Shown here piece after piece: positions 7,454 through 15,787 of a stretch of DNA of 64,000 nt (its first letter is position 1; the number at the start of each line of letters is the position of its first letter). Under the pieces are notes generated by a model. It was not told the DNA's origin, did no database searches, and was given only the letters and a program-made list of their open reading frames with translations. A program made the translations under genes and the position numbers. The stretch spans positions 1-64,000 of the forward strand of contig CAYTOA010000022.1 of the NCBI GenBank assembly GCA_964439265.1. The letters run 5' to 3'. Source of the DNA: JAGVPT01 sp964439265 (GTDB taxonomy: Bacteria; Bacteroidota; Ignavibacteria; UBA10030; UBA8401).

Positions 7454-9583
7454 ATGTCTTCGCCAGACCTGTCATCAACGAACATTCTTTGCGACCAGTG
7501 CGGTTTGCCGTACAGCCGGTCCGAGAACGGCCGCGGCGGAGTGACACAATTGAAAGGGAACATTGAATTCCATTTTTGCTGCTACGGTTGCTCGTTCACC
7601 CATTCGTTGACCGGAGAAAAAGGGGAAGGGGGCGTGGCGTCGATGTTTCTCCTCCGGTTGGGCTTCTCCGCCTTTTTGTCGATGAATATCATGATCCTGA
7701 GCTGGGCGCTCTATGCCGGAAAGGCGAGTTGGTTCGGCATCGATCAGGATGTGATCCCGGCTATGAATATGCTCTTATTCGTTCTTTCGACGCCGATCAT
7801 GGTGCTTGTCGGCTATCCCTTTTTCAAAAATTCAATAGATGAAATTCGCACGCTGCGTCTCTCGATGGACAGCCTTATCGCACTCGGTTCTCTTTCCGCG
7901 TACGGGTTTTCTACGTACGAAGTATTCACCGGCGGTACTGCGCTTTACTTCGACACTGGCACGATGGTGATCGTGCTGGTAACGGCAGGCCGGTTTCTCG
8001 AATCAACCGCGAAGGTCCGAACGTCGTCCGCTCTTCATTCACTGCTCGACCTTCGCCCCAATACGGCGCATGTTCTCCGAGAAGGGCGTGAGGCTGACGT
8101 CAGTACTTCCGAGATCGGTATAGGAGAAAAACTCAAAGTATATCCGGGCGAACGAGTTCCGATTGATGGAATACTGATCGAAGGGGCGACGTTCGTGAAC
8201 GAGTCGTTCCTCACCGGCGAGTCGCTCCCTCAACCCAAACAGTCAGGCTCGACGGTCTTCGCCGCCACCGTCAATGGCGAGGGCTCCATCCTCGTCAGGG
8301 CAACGTCGACCGAGAACGATACGCTCCATGCTCAATTCATTCGTCTCATGGAAGAGGCGCAGCGGACCCGTTCACCGATCCAGCGCCTGGTCGACAGGAT
8401 ATCGTATATTTTTATCCCCGCAGTCATCGGCATCGCTGCTGCAACGTTCATCGGATGGATGGTTGTTGGAACGTGTGCTTCGGCGCTGCTCCATTCATTG
8501 ACCGTCTTGGTTGTGTCGTGTCCGTGCGCGCTGGGGATTGGAACGCCTCTTGCTACGACGATCGCGATCGCCCGAGCTGCTGAGGAAGGAATCCTCATCC
8601 GTTCCACGGCTATTCTCGAAAAGCTCCACTCTGTCTCTACGGTCGTTTTTGACAAGACAGGAACGCTGACGGAAGGAAATATCAATGTCTCGAGCGTGAT
8701 CGCTCCCGAAGTTCTCCCGGAAGAACTGTTGTCAATTACCGCAACACTTGAAAACTCCTCGGAACACCTGATGGGAAAAGCGGTTGTTCGATATACAAAG
8801 GAGAGATGCATTCCTCTTACCGAATGTCGGAACGCAGCGTCGATTCCCGGACTAGGCATGAAGGGAGAGGTTCTTGCAGAAGGGCGGTGGACGGAAGTCG
8901 TCGCCGGCAGACGGATATTAATGGCAAAGGCAGGGGCAGATTTTGGCAGAAACAAAATGTTAATAGAAACAGGCTCAGCAAAGACTAGTTCATTGTTTGT
9001 CTCCTGGGATGGCAGAGTCCGAGGAATCATTCATCTGGCCGACACTCTCCGCGGCAGCGCCATTCCGGCAGTGGCATTGCTTGTACAAAACAATATTGAC
9101 GTCGGGATATTATCGGGAGACTCACGTGCGGTTGTCGAGGATATTGCAGAGCAAGTCCGATCTCGTTTCGCGTTCGGGGAGTTGATGCCCGACGAAAAAG
9201 TTGAGAAGATACGCGGCATGTGCGCGTCGGGCAAAAGTGTTCTTATGGTCGGCGACGGCATCAATGATGCACCGGCCCTTGCGTCAGCCGACGTGGGCGT
9301 TGCCCTCGGTTCGGCAACCGACCTGACGAAAGAGAACGCCGACATCACCATCATCGGGACTCACCTGATGAAAATACCGTGGCTGCTGAACCTCGGGAAG
9401 AAGACGTATAGAACCATTCAATGGAATCTCTTCTGGGCATTCATTTACAACATTATCGGAATTGCCCTCGCCGCATTCGGATTGCTGGACCCCATTGTTG
9501 CCGCGTTTGCCATGATCATGAGCAGCGTCTTTATCATATTCAATTCACGCCGGCTGAAGAGCATCCAATTCGTCAAGACATAA
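7454..9583 (+). CDS. Copper-translocating P1B-type ATPase (CcoI/FixI-like)
   Basis: A 709-residue heavy-metal P-type ATPase. The N-terminus has a CxxCG pair (C13, C16) followed by an FCCYGC motif, the Cys-rich metal-binding arrangement typical of FixI/CcoI proteins that supply copper for cbb3-type oxidase assembly. About eight membrane helices follow. The ion-translocating CPC motif is at C356-P357-C358, the phosphorylated aspartate is D400 in DKTGTLTEG, and the hinge motif GDGINDAPALASADVG is near residues 595-610. The start is the ATG at 7454; a TTG two codons upstream is less likely. Its position right after alternative complex III suggests a role in maturing the terminal oxidase, but no oxidase or CcoS/CcoG gene is in the window. 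A CopA-type copper exporter is the alternative reading. Confidence 0.9.
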   Translation: MSSPDLSSTNILCDQCGLPYSRSENGRGGVTQLKGNIEFHFCCYGCSFTHSLTGEKGEGGVASMFLLRLGFSAFLSMNIMILSWALYAGKASWFGIDQDVIPAMNMLLFVLSTPIMVLVGYPFFKNSIDEIRTLRLSMDSLIALGSLSAYGFSTYEVFTGGTALYFDTGTMVIVLVTAGRFLESTAKVRTSSALHSLLDLRPNTAHVLREGREADVSTSEIGIGEKLKVYPGERVPIDGILIEGATFVNESFLTGESLPQPKQSGSTVFAATVNGEGSILVRATSTENDTLHAQFIRLMEEAQRTRSPIQRLVDRISYIFIPAVIGIAAATFIGWMVVGTCASALLHSLTVLVVSCPCALGIGTPLATTIAIARAAEEGILIRSTAILEKLHSVSTVVFDKTGTLTEGNINVSSVIAPEVLPEELLSITATLENSSEHLMGKAVVRYTKERCIPLTECRNAASIPGLGMKGEVLAEGRWTEVVAGRRILMAKAGADFGRNKMLIETGSAKTSSLFVSWDGRVRGIIHLADTLRGSAIPAVALLVQNNIDVGILSGDSRAVVEDIAEQVRSRFAFGELMPDEKVEKIRGMCASGKSVLMVGDGINDAPALASADVGVALGSATDLTKENADITIIGTHLMKIPWLLNLGKKTYRTIQWNLFWAFIYNIIGIALAAFGLLDPIVAAFAMIMSSVFIIFNSRRLKSIQFVKT

Positions 9584-9731
9584 GTCTTTAAAGGAGGAGA
9601 ATACTCTAAGGAACCGTTTGGTGCGGTTGCCTTGTTATGAGTAATGGCGTGTGGTTAGAGAACCCACAAAATTATCAATAATTAGTCGCGATGGACTTTT
9701 AGTATCATCGGCGCAGAGATGAGGCAGGGTT

Positions 9732-10637
9732 ATGTCGATACGAGCAGTGAAACAGATAATTCAAGCTCAGCCAACGATGGAAGGGGCAGGTGTGAAATTG
9801 CGCCGTGCATTCGGTTTCGGCAAAACGGGAGATTTCGACCCGTTTCTTTTGCTGGATGATTTCCGAAATGAGCATCCGGAAGATTACCTCCCCGGGTTCC
9901 CATGGCACCCGCATCGGGGCATTGAAACCATTACGTACGTTCTTGCCGGCACGGTCAATCACGGCGACAGTCTTGGAAACCGCGGCACGCTGGGAGCGGG
10001 CGACGTTCAATGGATGACAGCAGGCAGCGGAATACTTCACCAGGAAATGCCGAAGGGCGATGAGCGGGGAAGGATGCATGGCTTCCAACTATGGGCCAAT
10101 CTTCCTGCAAATCTCAAGATGACTTCGCCGCGTTACCAGGACGTGACATCGAGCGAGATTCCAGAGGTGGTTGATGACGACGGGACCAGCGTTCGGGTTG
10201 TTTGTGGAGAATTTTGGGGGAAGAGCGGACCCGTGGATGGCATTGCGGCAAATCCCCGCTACCTCGACGTCTGGGTTCCGCCAGGTAAGAGAAAGGCGCT
10301 TCCTGTTGAAACAAACCGTCATGCATTTGCGTACGTGTTTGACGGAACCGGAACGTTTCGCGATGCTTCCGACCCTGTTTCGGTTCAGACCGACATCGTG
10401 GGGTCGGACGGCAAATCGAATATGAGTGTTGCGGGAAACAGATCGCTCGTTCTCTTCGACAATGGAGATGAGGTAACGGTGCAGGCTGGAGAGTCGGGCA
10501 TCAGGTTCCTGCTTGTTTCCGGAAAACCCCTCAAGGAGCCGGTTGCATGGAGTGGTCCGATCGTCATGAACACGGAGGAGGAACTCCGGCAGGCATACGC
10601 AGAGCTTCACAACGGATCATTTATCAAGGAACGTTAA
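9732..10637 (+). CDS. Pirin family protein
   Basis: A 301-residue bicupin of the pirin family. Bacterial pirins bind iron or another metal in the N-terminal cupin; some have quercetinase activity and others act as regulators. The metal-binding motif is clear: PWHPHRGIETITY gives two histidines, a third follows in VNHGDS, and the glutamate lies in GILHQEMP. The RAFGFG segment and the second cupin in the C-terminal half are also characteristic, and the length is typical. It is followed after 24 bases by a DUF1572 gene on the same strand. The 148 bases upstream show no gene; they contain a small AACCG/CGGTT hairpin without a T-run. Confidence 0.92.
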   Translation: MSIRAVKQIIQAQPTMEGAGVKLRRAFGFGKTGDFDPFLLLDDFRNEHPEDYLPGFPWHPHRGIETITYVLAGTVNHGDSLGNRGTLGAGDVQWMTAGSGILHQEMPKGDERGRMHGFQLWANLPANLKMTSPRYQDVTSSEIPEVVDDDGTSVRVVCGEFWGKSGPVDGIAANPRYLDVWVPPGKRKALPVETNRHAFAYVFDGTGTFRDASDPVSVQTDIVGSDGKSNMSVAGNRSLVLFDNGDEVTVQAGESGIRFLLVSGKPLKEPVAWSGPIVMNTEEELRQAYAELHNGSFIKER

Positions 10638-10661
10638 TAGGGGTAAATTGAAAAGAAGACT

Positions 10662-11195
10662 ATGGAAATGAAAACGGGAACGAATCCGATTGAATCGGCA
10701 CTTCGCATTCTGCGGCAGTATAAGACGCTGGCCGAAAAAGGGATGGAGCAGGTAACGGACGAGGAATTTTTCCGAACGCCGGAGCCGGAATCGAATAGCA
10801 TCGCCGTTATCGTCAAACATGTGAGCGGCAATCTGCTCAGCCGGTGGACCAATTTTTTGACGACCGACGGCGAGAAGGAATGGCGAGACAGGGACAGTGA
10901 ATTTGAATTGGATGAAATGGAGAGAAGCGAATTAATGCAAATGTGGGATCGGGGCTGGCAAAGCTTGTTTTCATCCCTAGAGGTCTTAAGGCCGGAGGAC
11001 CTCGGAAAAATCATCACGATCCGAACTGAGCCGCACTCGGTGCTGGAGGCTGTCAATCGGACCCTGACACACATGAGTTATCATGTCGGGCAGATCGTTT
11101 TACTTGCGAAAATGTTCAAATCAAGTCAATGGCAGACCCTTACTATTCCGAGGAAGAAATCGAGAGAGTTCAACGAAAAAATGAGCAAGGCGTGA
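10662..11195 (+). CDS. DinB-like protein of the DUF1572 family
   Basis: A 177-residue protein resembling the DUF1572 branch of the DinB superfamily. Three histidines placed as in metal-binding DinB proteins are visible: VIVKHVSGN near residue 50 and the C-terminal HMSYHVGQI pair near residues 130-135. The FFRTPEPESNSIA segment is typical of DUF1572. The reaction is unknown; related proteins have been linked to thiol-dependent transferases. It is the second DinB-fold protein in the window after the one at 158. An ATG at 10668 is an equally possible start. Confidence 0.85.
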   Translation: MEMKTGTNPIESALRILRQYKTLAEKGMEQVTDEEFFRTPEPESNSIAVIVKHVSGNLLSRWTNFLTTDGEKEWRDRDSEFELDEMERSELMQMWDRGWQSLFSSLEVLRPEDLGKIITIRTEPHSVLEAVNRTLTHMSYHVGQIVLLAKMFKSSQWQTLTIPRKKSREFNEKMSKA

Positions 11196-11302
11196 AGAAA
11201 TCGCCTCTTCCGGCCAAATTCTTCTATTCAAAAAGCTGTTGCAAATGACCTGGATTTTTACTACTTTATAAAAGTTCAAATTTTGATATACCGGAGGATG
11301 TA

Positions 11303-11536
11303 ATGAAAAAAGGAATTCACCCCGAATACAAGCGCGCGATCGTCACTTGTATTTGCGGGAATACGTTCGAAACCCGTTCTACTGTCGGCAATATTCATCT
11401 TGAAATTTGCTCGAATTGCCATCCGTATTATACCGGCAAGCAGAAATTGGTCGATTCAGCGGGACGTGTAGAGAGGTACAATAGAAAGTACGCAAAGAAA
11501 ACCGCAGCCGCGCCAGCACCAGAACCCGCTGCATAA
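11303..11536 (+). CDS. rpmE: 50S ribosomal protein L31
   Basis: A 77-residue L31 of the zinc-binding (C+) type. It contains the paired cysteines of the zinc knuckle (CICGN near residue 16 and CSNCHPYYTG near residue 37), followed by a basic tail with an Ala/Pro-rich end. The start has a good ribosome binding site (GGAGGA about 5 bases upstream). It is a single-gene unit: a 100-base leader precedes it and a strong intrinsic terminator follows 35 bases after the stop. Because C+ L31 holds zinc, a zinc-free paralogue elsewhere would be expected only if the organism has a Zur response. Confidence 0.96.
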   Translation: MKKGIHPEYKRAIVTCICGNTFETRSTVGNIHLEICSNCHPYYTGKQKLVDSAGRVERYNRKYAKKTAAAPAPEPAA

Positions 11537-11570
11537 TCTTCGCTGAGCTCTTCATGTTGATGAAAAATCA

Positions 11571-11603
11571 AACGGAATGTATACACGATACATTCCGTTT
11601 TTT
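11571..11603 (+). terminator. Intrinsic terminator after rpmE
   Basis: A perfect 10-base-pair stem (CGGAATGTAT at 11573-11582 with ATACATTCCG at 11588-11597) and a 5-base loop are followed by six T residues. AA/TT flanks extend the pairing by two. It lies 35 bases after the L31 stop and is the clearest terminator in the window. Confidence 0.9.
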
Positions 11604-11721
11604 ATCTGGGAAAGAATTGATCTCTTGCATGGATCATTTTTGTAACTCTGTCGGCAATTAATTCCGTAGCACCTCTACGAGGTCGTAGACCTTTTTTCAC
11701 CAGATGGCTTTGTGTGAACAC

Positions 11722-12996
11722 ATGCCAACCCACATTTGTATCTTCGAAGACAATTTTTATTCCCGGCTCCTTCCCCTCGTCTACTTCCGCCCTGTTTACA
11801 ATCTGAAATGCGGCACCTTCTCGCTTCGGGAAAAAATTCAGCGTCAGTACGGCGATGTTCCCGTGATGCTTCATTGCCGCCCATACCTCGCCGACGTTCT
11901 CCGGCAGCAAGATCCAAAAGCGACAGTAAATGAACTTTCCCCGAAGGAGTATTTGTTTTTCAACGGACGCGTCATTGCCGATGAGAAATTGGTCAAGGCC
12001 ATTCCTCTGAAGGCTGCTGCTGATACAGTTTACACCACCGGCGATCAGGTTGTGGCGGCGCGAGTTTCTCGCGAGATGTCGACCCGGTGGAGCGGCGGCG
12101 TGCCGGATTTTTTTTCTGCGGCCGATTTCGACGGGATGGAACGAAAAGAAGTTGACGCGACGATAGTGAATTATTCCTGGGATCTCGTCAACAACAACGG
12201 CGCCCAGCTACGCGCTGACTGGGCTTTCCTGTCGAAATTGTTAAAGGGGAATAAGATCAAAGGGAAACTTCTTCCCGGGGTGCACCTTGTTAACAAAAAG
12301 AACATCTTTGTCGGCAGCGGTTCGGTCGTGAAGCCAGGGGTCGTCATCGACGCCGAAGGCGGTCCGGTGTATATCGGAAGGAATGTCACGATCCTTCCCC
12401 AGTCGACGATTATCGGTCCGGTGTCCATCGGCGATGGTTCGACGATCAAAGCGGGAGCGAAGCTCTACGAGGACACGACCATCGGACCGATGTGTAAAAT
12501 AGGTGGAGAGGTCGAGGCATCGATCGTCCATGGATATTCGAACAAGCAGCACGACGGGTTTTTAGGCCACTCGTACCTTGGCGAATGGGTGAATCTCGGG
12601 GCTGGCACGACGAACAGCGATTTGAAGAACAACTACGGGCCTGTGAAGGTCTTCGTGAGCGGCGAATTGGTTGACAGCGGCTCACAATTTGTCGGCGCTT
12701 CGATCGGCGACCATACCAAGACGGCCATCAATTCAGTATTGAACACCGGAGCAGTCGTTGGCGCCGCATGCAACATCTTCGGCCGAGGCGTTCCGCCGAG
12801 ATTTGTTCCGTCATTTTCGTGGGGCGGATCCGGAGACTCATTTACGACCTACGACCTTGCGCGTGCCGTCGAGGCCGCGAAGCGCGTCATGTCCCGGCGT
12901 GCGATCGCTCTTTCCGAAGCCGATGCTGCGCTCTTCAGAAAGGTGTTTGAGTTGACCCGGGAAGAACGCCGCCACCACGGAACGGAGCAACCATAA
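11722..12996 (+). CDS. GlmU-like sugar nucleotidyltransferase/acyltransferase (alternative bacterial GlmU type)
   Basis: A 424-residue protein with two parts. The N-terminal half (FEDNFYSRLLPLVYFRPVY and CGTFSLREKI) belongs to the atypical nucleotidyltransferase family found mainly in Bacteroidota. The C-terminal half, from about residue 190, is a left-handed beta-helix of hexapeptide repeats (IGDGSTIKAG, LGAGTTNSDLKN) like the acetyltransferase domain of GlmU. The expected role is making UDP-GlcNAc from glucosamine-1-phosphate for peptidoglycan and surface glycans. The exact substrate cannot be read from sequence, and the N-terminal domain lacks the textbook GxGxRM loop of E. coli GlmU. The ATG at 11722 is preferred over 11704 because family members begin close to the ICIFED motif. 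No strong ribosome binding site is seen at either. Confidence 0.85.
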   Translation: MPTHICIFEDNFYSRLLPLVYFRPVYNLKCGTFSLREKIQRQYGDVPVMLHCRPYLADVLRQQDPKATVNELSPKEYLFFNGRVIADEKLVKAIPLKAAADTVYTTGDQVVAARVSREMSTRWSGGVPDFFSAADFDGMERKEVDATIVNYSWDLVNNNGAQLRADWAFLSKLLKGNKIKGKLLPGVHLVNKKNIFVGSGSVVKPGVVIDAEGGPVYIGRNVTILPQSTIIGPVSIGDGSTIKAGAKLYEDTTIGPMCKIGGEVEASIVHGYSNKQHDGFLGHSYLGEWVNLGAGTTNSDLKNNYGPVKVFVSGELVDSGSQFVGASIGDHTKTAINSVLNTGAVVGAACNIFGRGVPPRFVPSFSWGGSGDSFTTYDLARAVEAAKRVMSRRAIALSEADAALFRKVFELTREERRHHGTEQP

Positions 12997-13029
12997 TTTT
13001 CCCACACTCTAGAACGGCCAAACCAGACG

Positions 13030-14385
13030 ATGGATGTTGAAGAAAAGAAACTGCTTTTCCACGGAGTCCGCGGGAGCGCCGTCAAGATTCTGAACCGGGT
13101 TGAGAGGGCAGACGCTTATCTTGACAAGCTCCTTGAGGCTGAACTCCGTTCGGAAGAAATTAACGATTTGGACAAGTCTCTCCTGACGGAGATCGTCAAC
13201 GGCGTCCTGCGATGGCAGATGAAGCTTGACTGGGTGCTCAACGGTTTTTTCCACGGTAATTTCACGAAAGCCGAAGTGACGGTCAAGAACGCTCTGCGTG
13301 CTGCACTCTACCAGATCATGTTCCTTGACAAAGTTCCCCACCACGCGGCGGTGAACGAAGCGGTTGAATTCGTGAAGCGCATTCGCGGGGAAAAGGCTGC
13401 AAATCTCGTCAATGCTGTCCTTCGCAATATCATCCGCAATATCGATGGGATTCATTATCCGGATGTCGCCATCGACGCTGCGCAGTATCTGGCGGTGATG
13501 TATTCACATCCGGTGTGGGTCGTCCGCCGCTGGATGAACCGTTTTGGTTTTGCGGAGACGGAAAAGCTGCTCCAGGCAAATAACGAGCGGCCGAGTCTCT
13601 CGCTCCGCATCAACACGTCGAAGACCACCGTTGAAAATTTTCTTGAACTCCTGAGAAACCAAAACGTGATTTTCGAAAGGTCGAAATATCTCAACAACTT
13701 TGTCAAGACGACGAATCTTTCCAATATCTCGCAAACGGATCTTTTTCGTAAGGGATTTTTCTCTGTTCAGGACGAAAGCGCCGGTCTTGCCTGTCAGCTG
13801 CTCGGCATACGGCAAGGCGATCGGGTGATCGATCTCTGTGCAGCCCCCGGGGGCAAGACGAATTTTATCGGAGAGATGCTCCTCGGTAAAGGGGAAGTGG
13901 TCGCCGTCGACAAGTACGCCACGAGGCTGAACCTGGTGAAGTCGAGCTGCGAGCGTTTGGGTATCACCAACGTGACGATCGTCGCCGCGGACAGCCGGGA
14001 ATTTTCGACCGAGCCGGCGGATAAAGTGCTTCTGGACGCTCCCTGTTCCGGGCTTGGTGTGCTGTCGAAAAAGCCCGATGTGAAACTCAAAAGGGATGCT
14101 GAAGACATTCGAGATCTCGTCGATCTTCAGCGGCACCTTATGGAACATGCCGCCACGCTCGTAAAGAACGGAGGCGTGCTCGTCTACAGCACCTGCACCA
14201 TGGAGCCTGAAGAGAATTTTGGCATTATCAGGACATTCCTCGAACGGCATCCTGAATTCGACGTCGATTCGGCAGCGCAATTTGTCCCTCTCTCGCTCGT
14301 AAGTGCTGACGGCTACGTCGAGACGTTTCCGCACATTCATGGGACGGACGGGTCTTTCAGTATTCGTCTGAAGAAAAACAGGTAA
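13030..14385 (+). CDS. rsmB: 16S rRNA (cytosine-967-C5)-methyltransferase
   Basis: A 451-residue RsmB/Sun enzyme that methylates C967 of 16S rRNA using S-adenosylmethionine. An N-terminal NusB-like RNA-binding domain spans about residues 10-150. The Rossmann methyltransferase domain carries the SAM loop DLCAAPGGKTN and the two functional cysteines: C339 in DAPCSGLG (motif IV) and C389 in YSTCTMEPEEN (motif VI, the nucleophile). Length matches the family (about 430-450). It follows the GlmU-like gene after 33 bases and precedes the threonine dehydrogenase-like gene by about 30 bases, so the three may be co-transcribed. Confidence 0.95.
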   Translation: MDVEEKKLLFHGVRGSAVKILNRVERADAYLDKLLEAELRSEEINDLDKSLLTEIVNGVLRWQMKLDWVLNGFFHGNFTKAEVTVKNALRAALYQIMFLDKVPHHAAVNEAVEFVKRIRGEKAANLVNAVLRNIIRNIDGIHYPDVAIDAAQYLAVMYSHPVWVVRRWMNRFGFAETEKLLQANNERPSLSLRINTSKTTVENFLELLRNQNVIFERSKYLNNFVKTTNLSNISQTDLFRKGFFSVQDESAGLACQLLGIRQGDRVIDLCAAPGGKTNFIGEMLLGKGEVVAVDKYATRLNLVKSSCERLGITNVTIVAADSREFSTEPADKVLLDAPCSGLGVLSKKPDVKLKRDAEDIRDLVDLQRHLMEHAATLVKNGGVLVYSTCTMEPEENFGIIRTFLERHPEFDVDSAAQFVPLSLVSADGYVETFPHIHGTDGSFSIRLKKNR

Positions 14386-14415
14386 ACCCAGTTTGATCAT
14401 CAAAAAGTGTCAATC

Positions 14416-15642
14416 ATGAAAGCCATTACAAAAATCAAGCCTGTTGAAGGGAAAGACTGGCCGACGGGGTTTCAGCTTATTGATAAGCCGATTCCCGCGG
14501 TCGAATCTCCGGACGATGTGATCATCAAAGTATTCGCCGGAGCCATTTGCGGCACCGATGTCGGCATTTATAATTCGAAGGAATCGCTGCGCGTTGAAAT
14601 GTCGCGCGCCCTGGTGTCCCCCGTAACCGTTGGTCACGAGTTCTCGGGGCACATTGTCGACGCCGGGTCGAAGGCACGGAGGCATATTGCCGGAATGGTG
14701 TTCGCGAAGGCAAAGGCAAATTCCGATGTGAAAAAACTGCTTCGGGGCGAAACTGAAGCGGCATTTCCCAAGAGCAAAAAATTCCTGCCGATCGTGAGAG
14801 AGTATTTTAATGCGTCCGCGGAAATGCACGTCACCTGCGGCACATGCTATCAATGCAGGATCGGAGAGAAACACGTGTGCCGCAACACGGTCATTAAAGG
14901 AGTGCATGACGACGGAGCGTTCGCAGAGTATGTCAAGGTCCCCGCAAGCAATCTTGTATTATTTCACAAGAGGGAGATTCCGCTCGAGATCATCGCCTTC
15001 ATGGACGCGATCGGCAATGCGACGCACACCGTGATGTCTGTAGACGTTAAAGGCCGTAACGTTGTAGTGCTGGGGTGTGGAGTCCAAGGGCTGATGGCGA
15101 CCGCGGTGGCAAAATATGCCGGCGCAAAGAAAATTTTTGTCACCGATGCGTCTCACGGCGAGTTCTCGCATGAGAAACTCGAAGAGCGCCGTTTCCGAAC
15201 AGCCCGCCTTTACGGTGCGGACGATTGCTTCGACATGGCGCTGGAAGGTGAACGGGATCGCTTTCACGCCGTTGTCATGAAAGAAACGAATCAGTCGGGT
15301 GTCGACGCCGTGTTCGAAATGTCGGGAAGCTACAAGGCGTACGAAGACGCATTCAAAGCTATCCGGATGGGGGGGACATTCTCGCTCCTTGGACTGCCGG
15401 CCGGAACGATGGCGGTTGATTTCGCAGGGGATGTTATTTTCAAGGGCCTTACGATCAAGGGGATCATCGGCCGGCGGGTGTTCGAGACATGGATTCAAAT
15501 GGAAAAGATTCTAAAGGCCGGACTTGCAAAAAAATTCCTGAAAACTGGTTTCATTACCCATCAGTTCCCGCTGGAAAAATATGAAGAAGCGTTTGAAGTG
15601 ATCCGGCGGGGAGATGCGTTCAAAGTGCTGCTGAAACCCTGA
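14416..15642 (+). CDS. tdh: Zinc-dependent L-threonine 3-dehydrogenase-like enzyme
   Basis: A 408-residue medium-chain dehydrogenase. TDH oxidises threonine to 2-amino-3-ketobutyrate with NAD+. Catalytic zinc ligands are seen as C45 (AICGTD) and H74-E75 (GHEFSG). The structural zinc lobe has C141, C144, C147 and C155 in the right spacing. The NAD-binding loop is VLGCGVQGLMA. The next gene encodes the partner enzyme Kbl, which supports the assignment. It is odd that the protein is about 65 residues longer than E. coli TDH (341). Roughly 37 of these lie between the GHE motif and the structural zinc lobe, as a Lys-rich insert (KAKANSDVKKLLRG and following). The ATG at 14416 is chosen over a GTG at 14407. 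Another polyol or sugar dehydrogenase remains possible. Confidence 0.85.
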   Translation: MKAITKIKPVEGKDWPTGFQLIDKPIPAVESPDDVIIKVFAGAICGTDVGIYNSKESLRVEMSRALVSPVTVGHEFSGHIVDAGSKARRHIAGMVFAKAKANSDVKKLLRGETEAAFPKSKKFLPIVREYFNASAEMHVTCGTCYQCRIGEKHVCRNTVIKGVHDDGAFAEYVKVPASNLVLFHKREIPLEIIAFMDAIGNATHTVMSVDVKGRNVVVLGCGVQGLMATAVAKYAGAKKIFVTDASHGEFSHEKLEERRFRTARLYGADDCFDMALEGERDRFHAVVMKETNQSGVDAVFEMSGSYKAYEDAFKAIRMGGTFSLLGLPAGTMAVDFAGDVIFKGLTIKGIIGRRVFETWIQMEKILKAGLAKKFLKTGFITHQFPLEKYEEAFEVIRRGDAFKVLLKP

Positions 15643-15658
15643 TGATTTACGAAAAAAT

Positions 15659-15747
15659 AAACCGCAAAGACGCCAAGACGCAAAGGGGATGTGAAAATTC
15701 TTTTACTATTATATTTCTTTTCTTGGCGCCTTCGCGTCTTTGCAGTT
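15659..15747. repeat. Dispersed imperfect palindrome (GCAAAGACGCCAAG element)
   Basis: The left arm at 15659-15685 contains CCGCAAAGACGCCAAGACGC. The right arm at 15721-15747 contains its approximate inverse (CTTGGCGCC then GCGTCTTTGC). A 35-base AT-rich centre separates them. The element sits between tdh and kbl. A second complete copy lies at 43968-44041 and a half copy near 40645. Elements of this sort recur in intergenic regions of several bacterial groups and resemble non-autonomous miniature repeats. Confidence 0.8.
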
Positions 15748-15787
15748 CAAATCATTTTTCCGATAATGAACAATCTACCATGAACCT

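Noticed and set aside
9590..9660. Small CcoS-like gene expected after a CcoI-type ATPase
   Set aside because: AAGGAGGAG occurs here but no reading frame of suitable length with a membrane helix follows.
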